Assembly: GCF_025370935.1 (NCBI RefSeq)
Contig: NC_133474.1
Location: 12,065,597-12,129,596 of the forward strand
DNA length: 64,000 bases
Direction of reading: 5' to 3'
From: Choristoneura fumiferana
Lineage: Eukaryota; Arthropoda; Insecta; Lepidoptera; Tortricidae
Of the stretch, positions 12,126-23,881 are shown piece after piece. The notes under the pieces are model-generated. The model saw only the letters and a list, made by a program, of their open reading frames with translations, ran no database searches and was not told the DNA's origin. The first letter of the stretch is position 1; every line of letters starts with the position of its first letter. Position numbers and translations under genes: made by a program.

Positions 12126-13734
12126 CTTATACTACAGTATATTAGACTTAAATCAACAAAGCATACGTAACAAGCATATAGACTTATTATAGTCTAAGAT
12201 ATTGCTTCTAGTTAGGAACTTCAAGATACATAGGTAATAGCGTCTTATGAAATACTTACCTAGATATCAAATGTTAATATTATTATGTTCAACAATAAAA
12301 ATTATTAGTATACTTAGTAAACGTGTTGTAGGAACGAGTTTGAAGCCTTCTTCAAACCGCTACGAATGTGGCGCGTATTTTTTTAAATTCACTTGCATGT
12401 TATTTATGGCGCCGCTGCGCTGCTTCCTTAATTGCTTTGTCAACAAACGTACCACACATATAGACGAGGTCGTAAAACTGTTCCCTGATATAAAAAAGAA
12501 ATAAAAATACCTTCGTCTTATTTACCCAAAATTCAATAAAAAAAACTTTCTTTCTTAAAAACATTATCATGTCTTTAAAGACAGCAAAACAAAACGTTAA
12601 AAGATCCACGCAGGGCGGATTAAAAATCCCATCATAGAATAAATCCACTCGACTTTTAGATTATTTTATTACTGTATGATACTATACATATGATAGTTTA
12701 TTTATTTATTTGAGGAGTGAATGTAATAACTTTTACCCTGCCTGAGCGGTCCATCTGGCAGCTCGTCGCCTTTCCGGTAAGCTGTAAAAGCCATCTGAGG
12801 GTAACAACAACAGTCCGTCCAAAAAAAAACTGTTACCCCGACAAGAAGAAGGAAATTTATGTTTATGTTACAAAATTTCCGTCCATTAATATCTGTATAC
12901 CTACGCATACTCGGTCGTCTCAGCTCCTTGTGCACAGGGCAGATAGACGTTTGTTTTCTTATTACAGACCACGCATACCTTATATAAATATTTGTAACTC
13001 GTAAGTTCAAAAACTAGGCTTTGAATTTCAAGCAAATGAAAAAAAAATGAAAATAATTTATTGCATAAAAACTTATAAATAAGAATCTACGGCTCTGGAT
13101 CCTGTGCTAGGAGTCCCTGTGTTACAAATTTGGCTGTCGTAAAATGTATTTGATACAATTCTGCACCCACAATGAACCATCCGCGAGAATGGCTGTGTGA
13201 CGTATACGTTCAAGGGCAAATATGTAGCTACGTTGGATATCCTTTCTTATTTACGTTATGTTAAGAATATCTAAAATTATGGGAGCATAATTATGCAGAC
13301 GAATTATTTTTTAAGCTCACGCAGGTATGTGCGTTGTCGGGCTGCAAAAGAAATAAAGTTACCTTTGCAGCGCCGGCTTAGCCTTTGACGGAGTCTCTAC
13401 TTGAAGGTTGTCACTTGACGTCCTTTGATCGACACGGTTTCATGCAGCGAAAAACCGCTGTCGAAATTTCATTTCGCAAGCGTTGCCACGTGTTACCGCT
13501 GCCAATGCTGCCATACAATCTGGTCCCTGGAGCAGCCGCCTACAGCGCAGTAAACAATGGTCGCAAAACGTACGTCCTCTACGTGTACTCGTAAGGGATA
13601 CGCCGTCTGCAAAACGAAAACGAAACGTCTAATGACTGACGTGACCATATCGCGATGTTAATATCCGTATTGTCCATTGAATGTGAAGCTCAACTTAACT
13701 TTCAAGCATACAATATTTTAAATTTAATTTAGAG

Positions 13735-13900
13735 TACCTGGGCCACCGAGCTTTGCTTGGCCTAAAACTCGATAGTAAGCGTTTTCCAAGGGATAAAACC
13801 AAGCTAGATCGATTTGTCATCCCCGAAAACCCCCAAACATACCAAATTTCATCGAAATCTTTGGAGCCGTTTCGGAGATTCTGATTATATATATTATTAT
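13735..13900 (+). repeat. Interspersed repeat, CGAGCTTTGCTTGGC type
   Basis: Contains CCCAAACATACCAAATTTCA and GGAGCCGTTTCGGAGATTC, phrases typical of a very common lepidopteran non-autonomous repeat. It ends in a TATATAT stretch. Confidence 0.6.
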
Positions 13901-14235
13901 ATATACCTACAAGAATTGCTCGTTTGTAGGTATTAGATAGATAACGTGTACCTAGACATTAATTATCTTGTTATTTTAGTTGTTTTTATTACAGGCACAA
14001 GCCGTACAAGCCTTTCAGAATTATTTAAAAAATTCAAATTCAAATTCAAAATGCCAGATTATGCAGATGCCCCGTTCTAATTAGCTAACCGTTTAATTAA
14101 TAATGTTCATAGCATGTTATTATTAATTGAAAATTGATTTAGTAGGCATAGCTAATTACTTATTAATTTATCGACTGGACCGGGGCTGTCGTGTAACCTG
14201 TGCCTCGTATCATATGCAATGGAATGCATAATAAG

Positions 14236-14300
14236 CTCATCATCATGATCATCATATCAGACGTAGGACGTCCACTGTTGGACATAGGCCTCCCCCATAG
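14236..14300 (+). repeat. Second copy of the GTCCACTG-TGGACATAGGCC tail repeat
   Basis: CATCATCATATCAG followed by GACGTCCACTGTTGGACATA, as at 12049-12125. Confidence 0.7.
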
Positions 14301-15115
14301 TATAAGTTCCCTCTTTCGGTATTCTAGCACGATGGTGCCATACGAACAGTAAAAAAAAACTAAACAGCGCACCCGGCTTTTCAGTAGATTAGGATGTTGC
14401 TTAAAAATCAACTTTCATAAAAGTCATTGTCTCACCCCGCCATTGGGTTCTAGGACCCTGATTAAGTTAGTTTTTTTTATTATTAGTTTTAGGGGTCGCT
14501 ACCAGCTATCAAAGTTTTGAAAACACAAAGTTCAGAACATTTTTTTATTTTTTTATTAAAATCAAATAAACTTGTGACAATTTAGCACAAGTAAATTAAA
14601 ATAAGGCTGTATTGTTTTGGATGTATGACACTGAAGTAGATTTTTTTCGCATAGTAGTATTTATTTCTGAAGTCATTCAGAATTAACTAAGTAGGTTTGT
14701 AACCGTCGTGGAGCGAGGGGGGTGTATCGAGTAGAGGGGATTTCGGGCAATATACAGCTAAAAATAATAATTTCAAAATAAAAATATAATTAAACGCCCT
14801 CCTGAAAACGTTGCCCACGTTCATTAGGATCTTGTCGAAGTATATATTAGGCGCATAATTAAACTAAAACGAAATTAACTGGAAACTTCCCGATCACAAA
14901 GGTATTCTTTTAAAATAAATAACTAAAACTTATGATTTGCTAAATATATACAAATATTTATTATTAATATGTACATTTGAAAAGCTTACTTTATAAAATC
15001 CCATTTAACCCTTTGTTTTTAAAAATCTGTATTTTTTCCTTTTACGTTTTCTCTAAATATTTCGCGTGTGTGGCAAATACGAAAACCACACGGGCAAAAA
15101 AAAAGTTCAACCACC

Positions 15116-15235
15116 ACACTTGCATCCACCGGTTTCCCGCCACTCTCACGATGTCGTCAGTGCACCTGGTGGGAGGCCTGCCAGCGCTTCGTCTTCCGCA
15201 ATTGATATCTATGCTCCCCGTATATTCCAACTATC
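15116..15235 (-). pseudogene. LINE reverse-transcriptase C-terminal fragment
   Basis: On the minus strand about 38 codons give a block with GRRSAGRPPTR, then TDDIVRVAGNRWMQV, which is the end region of RTE-type LINE ORF2 proteins (usual pattern GRPPxRWTDD). The expected Trp after GRPPTR is Cys, and similarity stops after WMQV. The polyprotein upstream is missing. A dead 5'-truncated copy inside the receptor intron. Confidence 0.7.
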
Positions 15236-15494
15236 GTGGCAACGTCCTATTTGCAGAGCAATATATCAAAACGTGAGAGGCACAAACCACCCTTCATCTT
15301 GAAACTGACGGCGAATGATGGATGATTGAATTAGTGAAAAATAATATTCTTATTCTGATTATAGTTTGATGTCTTCCCAAATTCGCAGTCGTTGAATTTA
15401 GATAATAAATAAAGCAGTATCATTAATAAATGGCTGGAATAAGTGGAAATCAAATAAGTGGAAATTCAAACAAAAATACAAACTGTAACATGGA

Positions 15495-15960
15495 TAATAA
15501 TGGCGCCATTTCATGATATGCCTAAAAATTGGCCAGGCATATCACGATGTGCCTGAGAAACAATACGGCAGATCGATTAGAGCAACGCATTCGTCGATAT
15601 TCCTAGCTCTATACCGGGCACATCGTGTCGTGATATGCCGAAAAAAGAAAAATGTAGGTACAACGAGCGAAGCGAGGAGTGGTTAGTATTTATTGTGACC
15701 ACAACGCCCGAGCCGAGCGAGCAAAGCGAGTGTGCCGCGGCAGCGGCTGGCGTAGTGCCAGAACCGATATGGCCGCGTTTCATGATATGCCTAGGAATTT
15801 TATGATTTGCCTAAAGGTCACTAGGAAAATCGTTAAGCGTCGAGTTTTTAACGATATGGCGGATGTCCCTCAGCCAATTCATGAAATGGCGCCATTTTAC
15901 GATATGCCTAGAAAATTTCGTGATTTGGCGGGATTTTACGATCGGCCGCCGACCGATACA
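15495..15960 (+). repeat. Degenerate array of ATTT(T)(C/A)(A/C)GATATGCCTA units
   Basis: Variants of 'GGCGCCATTTCATGATATGCCTAxxAA' occur at about 15503, 15600, 15770, 15840 and 15885-15930, spaced unevenly with inverted-looking versions (GGCATATCACGA) between. The GC-rich motif of 7640-7765 is embedded at 15705-15765. Confidence 0.5.
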
Positions 15961-16390
15961 CAGAAAAAAAACAGAAAAAGAGACCAGCGCTGGGAATCGA
16001 ACCTTCCGTGCTGCGTGCCATACCCCTACACCACCACTAGACAGGAGTCTAGACACAAATTTCTCCCATGCAACACACATTTCAGCCTGCCTTTTCTTAG
16101 CCACTTAAGCAGCGACACTAACTATGATTTAGCTCTCATCGAGAGACGTCAACATTCCTTCGGAACTAAACGCTCACCCGGACAAGAGATGTCGCTATTA
16201 AGTATTTTTAGTATTGGTTTTTGGAGTATTTTTTATTTCAACATCAAATTTGTAACTTTTACGGTCATCCCGTGAAATCCAACGAAAATACAAACTGAAA
16301 CATGGATACACAGAAACAAAAAAAAAACAGAAAAAGAGACCAGCTCTGGGAATCGTACCCAGGTCCTCACCACTGGTTAGGAGTCTAAAA
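15955..16390 (-). mobile_element. tRNA-like repeat, two head-to-tail copies
   Basis: On the minus strand: GAGACCAGCGCTGGGAATCG read in reverse is the end of a tRNA-like T arm. A second unit starts near 16210 with the same 3' block (TTTTTATTTCAAC...TTTACGGTCATCCC) and reaches its own tRNA-like part at 16335-16370. Sequence flanking the tRNA-like core is shared with the copies at 26230-27172, 32776-33115 and 53380-53600. Confidence 0.7.
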
Positions 16391-16560
16391 ATGTGGAAAT
16401 TCAAATTCAAAAATCTTTATTGCCACCAATAAAATTAAAACAGAAAATAATAAAATTGATAAAAATGTTTGTAAATTACAAAAACTACCTACAAAATATT
16501 AATAAATTTTAACCGTCCTATAAAAGTACCTTGTTTTTTTATTTATTTACTGTCAAGGCG
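16386..16560. repeat. AAATTCAAATTCAAAAATC retroelement tail
   Basis: ATTCAAATTCAAAAATCTTTATTGCC-type sequence is the reverse of a LINE polyadenylation tail. AT-rich sequence follows. Confidence 0.45.
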
Positions 16561-16729
16561 TGTTTTATTAACTGCCATTGTTGCTGAAATTAGACCCAAT
16601 CCATAGCAAGGGAGATGATACTAAATTTACCTGCTCATTAATAATAGAATCATATTGTACCTAATTATCTCTATGCATTCTAGAACATCGAGACGAAACC
16701 CCTTGCCGCAATAATGTAACACTTCATGT

Positions 16730-16880
16730 AAGTCTCAAAGACCTATCCAACGATACTACGGGTTTAGACAGTAATAGTGGATCATAACATTGAATATTTG
16801 CCGTAGGCACGGAACATTTTCTTACACTGTGACGGAACCCTACACTGCGTAGGACCCGACTCGCACTTATCCGGTCTTTA
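16730..16880 (-). repeat. Fragment of GGGTTCCGTA family
   Basis: ACCTATCCAACGATAC here matches the reverse complement of 24100-24125 and the plus strand of 45380-45480. The end GACCCGACTCGCACTTATCC resembles the reversed end of the element at 52050-52478. Confidence 0.5.
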
Positions 16881-19111
16881 AAAGGTCGTTGCAAATAATG
16901 TTGATTTAGAGTTGATTAATTATTCATCATTTCTGAGCGCTGCGATGAATTTTCTGCACAAGCAATGAATTATGGAAACAATCTAAGCACAGTCTTTCCT
17001 TTTAGCTCAAATACTTCTCAGCCGTCAAGCACCTTACTAAAGCATTAATAATATTTATAAGTACTTAATTATGAATCACGCTCAATGGAATGTGCATGAT
17101 TTCTGTTTGTTGCCATAAACCAATTCCCAATAATCTGTCCAATCAAGTAAACAAGGTTACCCTATAAATTCAAACAAGTCATTACCCATATTTGCGCGGT
17201 CCGCTGAGCCGTCTTTGTCAGCGTTTCCGTCCCTGAAATATTACCTACCTATGTTTTACCTCCACAACCTACAACTAAACAAAAACAAACAAACGAACGC
17301 AGCATCTTGGAATGTTGAGAACTTCAGACCCATTTAGCCTGCTTTACCTGTCTGGCTTAGTAGTACACCTTTATTATTATTATCCTCACAACACCAACGA
17401 AACGTTAAGAATTTTCTGACTTGATTGATTGGTTCTAAGAGGTACTTAGATCAGTGGCATAAAAAATATGAATTATCTTTACCTTGAATGATTGGTGGCT
17501 ATCATATCCGATACATTTACTTTATTGAATGAACTTAAATCATGTCGAACTAAACTCGATTTCAGACGTGTTATCTGATTTATTATCATTTAATTAGTTA
17601 ATTTTGTTAATCCTATAGGACAATAAATCCTTAGATTTTTAAATCACAATTTACCCTATACTTGAAACGTTTACGTAGTAAGTAAATGTAAATAAACTTC
17701 AGCTGCCAGATTTGGTACATTCAAAGATTTTAAACATTTTACTTACATTATATCATTGTAATACAATAGTATTTTATGCTACTGTAACATAACAAGGGTC
17801 ATTATTTCACGAGTGTGTGTGTGTGTGTTTAGAAAACGAGCCTTGGCGAGTTTTATAAAAGAATCACAAGAGTGTATAATGACCCAGTTATGTACAGTTG
17901 CATACATAACTTTTTCTACGACATTATTTCAGAAATTAAAAAAGAAATTTAAAAAAAACGTACTTCTCATCTGGTGCTTCATTTACAAATACGTTAATTT
18001 CGCCAGGCAAGAATGTTTTTGATTTCTTAGATTTAAAACCCCTCTGACTTGCGTTTTAGGAAAGCTTGCAACTTACAGTATTTGGATAATGTTTGATGGT
18101 ATATGTTTAACGTAGATTTTAGCATGGAGTAGGTACTCAGCCCACAATGTTGATGACTTGAATTTGCTACTTATTTCTTGAAAATACACCAACAACACAT
18201 TTTCCAGATGTACTTAATACTTTTGTCGATTCTACATTGCATGAGATTGTTGTAAATCTTGTTATACAGTTTGTTTTTTACTTTTCCGACAGCAAACTTG
18301 CAGTGACTGTTTGCGCCATCGTTAAAATGTCTTCGGGAGTACAAGGTATCTCATTATCATCACTCATTTTAAGTAATTTTAATTACTTTAAACCAACAAT
18401 AACAACAGCATTAGACTGACTTTATATTAATTTCCCGCTTTATTATTTTTTTTAATTTGCTACCGTACTCGTACCATAGAGCTTGATCTGCGTGTTCTCA
18501 ATTACGAAATTTCGCTTGAAAAAATAAACCTTGATTGTGATGGGCTTACAGCAGTTCTTACTCATTTTTAAGCAACCAATCATATGGCATATATTATAAG
18601 GAAACTTGATTATCAAAATCGATTTCAGTATTCTTTATTCGAATGTTATTATATTACTCAGTTATAATGAAAATTACTATGGGTTATTATGTTAGTTATT
18701 ATTGTATAATTTTTGACCATATAATTGACAGACTATACTATAGGAGTAGAAGCTTTTCTACTAGTGTATTTCAATACAGAAATGTGAATGTTTAGATAGT
18801 TTAATGGGGGAATTTCAATATTTAAGACACCAATTGACGTTGTTTTGTTTACATTTAGTTAAATACCTATCCAAACTAAGTATAATTCAACTATCAATTC
18901 GAAATTATGTTTTTCAAACCGATAGGAATCAAGGTCTTCTTCTACCTAAAGAGTAAATACAGAAGTAGGTAAGTACGAAATAAGGATCTCAAATATATTA
19001 ATAAGGATATAATACCAGTTACAGCGCGGTAATATTTATGCTGCGCGCAAAGAGAACTTTCCCTTTGATATAACGTTTAAACTTTCTTGATTTTCACTCA
19101 TACTCGTAGTC

Positions 19112-19300
19112 AAAATACCACGCACAGGCCTTATCACGCTAACACACATGAGTAATATTTACCTCGGCGGTTCGGCAATATTATAGTGGCCGTGGTAGTG
19201 GTAGTCTACTCGTGACCACGGCCACTGTAATGTTGCCGAAACGTCGAGGTAAATATTACTCGTGTGTGTTAGCGTGATAATGTCCTGTGCGCGGTATTTT
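19112..19300. mobile_element. Foldback MITE with AAAATACCACGCACAGG ends
   Basis: Left AAAATACCACGCACAGGCC...GGTAAATATTA pairs with the right TAATATTTACC-type arm ending GTGCGCGGTATTTT. The arms are about 85 bp with few mismatches, around a short centre at about 19200-19215 (GTGGTAGTCTACTCGTG). A half copy is at 48196-48292. Confidence 0.8.
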
Positions 19301-19529
19301 TTTTCCTTTTGATGTCAGACTACTTTTTCTACCAGTGGTTATTCTAAAATGTGATTAATGTGTATATCAAGCTTAAAAGAAGTACGAGAGGAAATCGGTC
19401 AATAAATGGAAAAGTTAACAGCCAAACAATTTCACGGACACAAACAAGTAAGTATCTTCTTTGTTTTGTCATGGCTGGCGTTCTAAAAGTAGGTAAGAAT
19501 AATCTTGTAGACATTTCTACAAGATCTTC

Positions 19530-19700
19530 ATCATCCCAGCCTATATACGTCTGAGTGCTGGGCACAGTCCTCCTCTTAGAATGAGGCTTGGTCCGTAGTT
19601 CCCACGCGGGCCCTGTGCGGATTGGGAACTTAACACACACCATTTAATTGCTTCGCAGGTTTGCGCAGGTTTCCTCACGATTTTTACCTTCATCGTAAAG
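19530..19700 (-). mobile_element. tRNA-derived SINE, 3' part, minus strand
   Basis: The block CATCCCAGCCTATATACGTC...CCTCCTCTTAGAATGAGGC...CACGCGGGCCC...AGGTTTCCTCACGAT is the reverse complement of the body and tail of the full SINE at 53925-54219. The tRNA-like head is missing. Confidence 0.8.
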
Positions 19701-19762
19701 CTCTTGGTAAGTTGCAAATGTAATCTCGCACTACATTAGATTATTCTTCGGCCATCGGGTCA

Positions 19763-19884
19763 TCGGGAGAGAGTAATGCTAGGTGTTTTTTTGAAGGATA
19801 AAATCTGAAATCACGTTATCCGACAAAGAACGAAAGTCACTGACGTTGCTCAGAGAATTAGTTTGCTGTAGTGGAGCTGGGCTG
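19763..19884 (+). pseudogene. LINE ORF fragment, left half, split by nested MITEs
   Basis: Translation from about 19763 gives RERVMLGVFLKDKI, stop, NHVIRQRTKVTDVAQRI and ends in WSWA. This is the linker region after the reverse transcriptase of an insect non-LTR retrotransposon. Two in-frame stops show it is dead. The frame continues after the insertion at 20702 with GHVCRRTDERW, so the two halves were one sequence before the MITEs arrived. Confidence 0.75.
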
Positions 19885-20698
19885 TACCCTTAGTGTAAGT
19901 TTTCGGTTACAGAATACGTCTCGATCGCGTTCGCGTTAAAATCTCAATTTGTATGGAAACACGAACAGCGCCTAAACTAAAACTTACACTAAAGGGCAAC
20001 ACACACAGAAAGCGTGCGCGGGTCGGGCGGGTCGTGTCCGCCGCGTGAGCCGCGCGGTTCGTTGTATTCACACAGAGAGCGGGCGCGGGCCCGCAGCGGC
20101 TATCAATGTTGCCAGTTTAGTGACTTAGTCCCTAGAAGTGACGACTTTTGCTTAAATCTTAGCGACTGCAAAAAAGTATAACGACAAAAATGGTTTATCG
20201 GGCGACTTTTGGAGTACATATTAAAACAGTTCGAGAACCAATAATGGACACGATATTTTTGTCAACTCGAGATAGAATTATGCAGTGCCAGGAGATATAT
20301 GTAGAAAACGACAAACGCGCTTGCGCACCAAGGTCAAACTTTAATTAAGTTAGTAAATAACACGACATTACACGACATGTAGCTTTGTATGTAATCATTC
20401 ACTTCAACTCTTGTGGCACTACCTATACTAACATGTTTTAGGGGGATTTCCAATTAATTATAGCAATTTTAGGGGTTTTTAACTTAAGCTTTAGGGATAA
20501 ACATTTTTGAGAGTTGGTAACTCTGCGCTCGGCCCGCGCGCTGTTTGTGACAACGGGCGACGGGCGCGGGCCCGCGCACGACCCGCGCCCGCGCCCGCGT
20601 TCTGTGTGAAGGCGTCCATATACCGCCATGCAAATACGCCCGTCGCGGGCCCGCGCACGACCCGCGCCCGCTCTCTGTGTGTGTTGCCCTTAAGGGTA
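19885..20698. mobile_element. MITE 1, TACCCTTAGTGTAAGTTTT ends, carrying a second MITE
   Basis: The left end is TACCCTTAGTGTAAGTTTT. Once the inner element (19993-20690) and one TAA are set aside, the right end is its exact 19-bp reverse complement. CTG flanks it on both sides (19882-19884 and 20699-20701), a 3-bp target duplication inside the LINE fragment. Net length without the insert is about 113 bp. Confidence 0.85.
19993..20690. mobile_element. MITE 2, AGGGCAACACACACAG ends, GC-rich
   Basis: It starts AGGGCAACACACACAGAAAG and ends CTTTCTGTG-like sequence as CTCTCTGTGTGTGTTGCCCT. TAA occurs on both sides (19990-19992 and 20691-20693). The 698-bp element has very GC-rich arms with repeated GGGCGCGGGCCCGC blocks and an AT-rich centre. 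No transposase frame is present. Confidence 0.85.
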
Positions 20699-20701
20699 CT
20701 G

Positions 20702-20799
20702 GCCACGTCTGTCGCAGGACCGACGAACGGTGGAGTAGACTATTCCTCGAATGGAGACCGCGGACGGGAAAACGTAGTGTAGGGCGTCCTGAGGCACGG
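20702..20799 (+). pseudogene. LINE ORF fragment, right half
   Basis: The frame resumes directly after the CTG duplication: GHVCRRTDERWSR, then LEWRPRTGKRSVGRPEAR, then a TGA at 20800. This is the conserved C-terminal region of LINE ORF2 (usual GRPxARW). It joins the left half at 19884 in the same frame. Confidence 0.75.
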
Positions 20800-21144
20800 T
20801 GAGAATTATGAGCTTGTAAGGCCATTTGTACCTTCATAAATAAGAAGGTAGGTACGCCTATTCCGATATTTACAAAAAATCCGTTAGCTCAAGCCGAGGT
20901 TTAAGCATCAGCATTCGGACCGTAACATCCGTTAATGTAAAAGACATTTTTTTATAATAACAGCAGGTTATGTGTACTTACTTACAAGTAAGTAACATTA
21001 CGTGTAGATCTTTTCTGAGATTAAGTAAGTACCGAAGTGGAGTAGGTATTGTTACATTAATTTATATTTCTATGTGATTTTAAAAGATTTAAGCATACTT
21101 ATTATGTAATGAATAACTGCCAGGTACAAACTGAGGATATAGGT

Positions 21145-21290
21145 TAAGGTGTACCGTAGGCGACAGGGTAGCAATCTGTCACTATTGTACCGTTTTTGCC
21201 AAACTTAAAACCTAAAATTGCTAAAAGTGGCTCCGAAGCGGTAACGTTTCGTGTGCTCTCCCTACCCCATTTGGGAATACAGGCGTGATG
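21145..21290 (-). repeat. Interspersed repeat with TACCCCATTTGGGAATACAG
   Basis: The phrases AGGGTAGCAATCTGTCACTA and CCCCATTTGGGAATACAGGC are recognised as a very common lepidopteran repeat. It lies beside the next repeat at 21320. Confidence 0.6.
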
Positions 21291-21319
21291 TTTGTGTGTG
21301 TATAAACATATCAAGCTAC

Positions 21320-21500
21320 TACGAGAATCCATACTTAATATTATAATTGCGAAAGTGTGTGTGTTTGTTTGTTTGTATGTTTGTCCGTCTTTCACGTCAA
21401 AACGGAGCAACGGTATAGAGATGGTTTATGGGCCAGAGAGTGACATAGGCTACTTTTTATCCCGAAAAATGCACAGGCGAAGCCGTGGGCAAAAGCTAGT
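21320..21500 (+). mobile_element. CCCGCGGCTTCG-type interspersed repeat, plus copy
   Basis: It runs from GTGTGTTTGTTTGTTTGT through TACTTTTTATCCCGAAAAAT to CACAGGCGAAGCCGTGGGC and AAAAGCTAGT. The reverse complement of the same unit is at 23414-23620. Shorter pieces are at 38770-38850, 39050-39105, 39830-39855, 40262-40285 and 54640-54665. Confidence 0.75.
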
Positions 21501-22317
21501 ATATTAATACGAGTATAGTTAGCGATATGTGAATGTTTATCAGACTGGAAGGTCTCCATGAGAACACCTATTAGATCTTCGTCGTCTGGGTACACTGGTC
21601 TGGTATTATCATCTCAATATGAAAATTCACCGTGATAGATAATTATACATATCAGTAGATTACTTTTTGAATTAATCAAATCGGTCAATCTATTCAAAAT
21701 ATATAAATCTAATTTAAAAATATAAATCTAATCAAAAAATTCATCGTCCACGCGCATCGGCTTTGCGCCGTGCCGCCGTGTGTGTAAAGTAGAGTGTAAA
21801 AATGTGTATAAAGTAGAGACCATAGGCATAATATTACTAGCGTAAATAGACCTACAGTGGTGCGAGTGAAGAAACCGATCCTTACGGCATAAGCTATGTG
21901 TGGGAAAGAGATAAAATCAAAATGACAGCGTGACCCGTTTTGAATCAGTGAGCCTCCTTTAGCCTCCTGAAAACATTTTCGCCGTATTTGTTTTGTGTTC
22001 ATTTCTGCAATCCTTTCAGTTTTTTGCATAAAACGGTAGGATTCCAGAATGGTGTCGTGTTACAACCTACTGCCATAACCCAAATAAACATACATTTCAC
22101 AGGTAAATATGATTGTACAAGTAAGTACCATTTTCATAGCTCTTATTTTAATTGAATGTATTCTCAAATTTACTTATTAATATGCTAATATGAAGCTGTA
22201 AACAGTGCTTAATTAGATTACATAAACATGGCTTGATTTCTAATAATTATGTGTTAAATAAAAATATATTGTATCCGTGAACTTGAGCAATTACAACGTA
22301 GAGTTTGAACATTTTTT

Positions 22318-22337
22318 ATCGATACCTTTATCGATAT
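22318..22337. promoter_or_regulatory. Pair of DRE-like TATCGATA sites
   Basis: TATCGATA occurs at 22318-22325 and again at 22330-22337. This octamer is the binding site of DREF in Drosophila core promoters. Inside the 30-kb intron there is no gene start beside it, so the pair may be fortuitous. Confidence 0.35.
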
Positions 22338-23413
22338 TCTTCCAATTGTTAATATTGAGATAACAATTGGACTTTTGTGCCACGCTAACTAAAAATACCT
22401 TAAGTGTTCATTAAAGCTAAGTAGTAGGTACGTATCTTGTTTGTATTTTCTTCATGGCTTACTATTTGCACTCTCGACATACGAATATAGGTACCTGATT
22501 GTCTAGTGTAAAGTTAACGACGAGTGACATGAGTGGGAGTGTCAGATATTTGCTTGCCTTTTTTTTAATTTAGAAATGTTTATGAAGTTTCTAGTACCTA
22601 CTTTACTGCAACAGCCCTTAAGATTTATTTGTACTGTGTACCTTAAGTACCTATATGACGATACCGGATATACGGGGATACCGAGGATACAGTACCTACC
22701 TATGGTTATCGACAACTCATATTTGGCAGTGAGAGCAACTCTAAAACTAACACAGCCATTTACAAATTTACACAGAAAGGTCCATCTCACTTTCGGTCAC
22801 GCTGTCAAGCAAGGTCTGTTCGTCTAAGTAATATTATGTTTATGGTAGAGACCTTTCATAAGACCTTCTTTTTAAAATTTTTGCCTGTGCGAGGCTGGGG
22901 CGAGTCGCTACTCATTACAGGTATAAAATTAGCAATATTTTACGCATATAACAAAAAGAAAACACAAATACCACCTGTAAAATTTATAACTGGAGCGATT
23001 TAAGTTCGTTTTGGTAACAAAATAGTATATATCTCTCTTGCCTTAGAAGATTTTGTAAACATTGAGCGTTATACAATTAGATAACTGTGTATCTGTACAA
23101 TGACAAATAACCATTATTGGCCTTAGTTCCTATTCGCAAAATTACGCAACACAACACGAAAGGTGTGTCCTTCTTTGTTTCTAATTTATCCGCAATAGCT
23201 GACATGTCGCTTGCGGTCTCGACACTTGACATCGCTAATGACTTGCTTGTTTACGAAAATACACAAACGTTCCAAAGGGAAATCAACTTCTGTATTAAAC
23301 AGCTCAACACGATCTAATGATATCAATCAGCGCGTGTCAGGTAATTACATTACAATCTAATTATTTGGAGGACACGACACTGAAACTAATTTTTTTGGCG
23401 ATACTTTATTTTA

Positions 23414-23620
23414 TTATAGACTCACTAGCCTTTGCCCGCGGCTTCGCCCGCGTGGGATTCGGTTATCGCACGCTGTTCCCTTGGGAACTGTATTTCTCCG
23501 GGATAAAAAGTAGCCTACGTCACTCTCTGGCCCTTAAACTATCTCTATGCCAAACGACGTTTAAAGTTTCGACGTGGAAGACGGACAAACACACACTTTC
23601 GCTTTATAATATTAGTATGG
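23414..23620 (-). mobile_element. CCCGCGGCTTCG-type interspersed repeat, minus copy
   Basis: CTAGCCTTTGCCCGCGGCTT followed by GGATAAAAAGTAGCCTA and ending in GGACAAACACACACTTTCG. Opposite orientation to 21320-21500. Confidence 0.75.
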
Positions 23621-23881
23621 ATTTATAACTTATTTTCAAGGCAATTGACATTTTCAATTACAAGAATTGTTTTAGTTATGTGTTATTGTGTGTAAGTATA
23701 GTGTCCCATTGGGTGGATTGGAGGGCGACATTGCGACAGTTGCGGGCAACGGGTGGATGAAAGTGACGAATTGTCGTTCACTGTAGCGTATTAAGGGGAG
23801 ACCTTAATTGACGTGGTAGGTTATTTTTTTCTTGAATGTTTGGGTACATTAATTATCACGAAGAATAGGTTTACTCGTTTT

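Noticed and set aside
12702..13010. Overlapping open frames of 95-102 codons on both strands
   Set aside because: No domain, no conserved pattern, and no splice signals; probably chance.
15679..16275. 198-codon plus-strand open frame
   Set aside because: It runs across the GATATGCC array and the tRNA-like repeat; no domain and no splice context.
20484..20837. Arg/Ala/Gly-rich frames on both strands
   Set aside because: They arise from the GC-rich arm of MITE 2.
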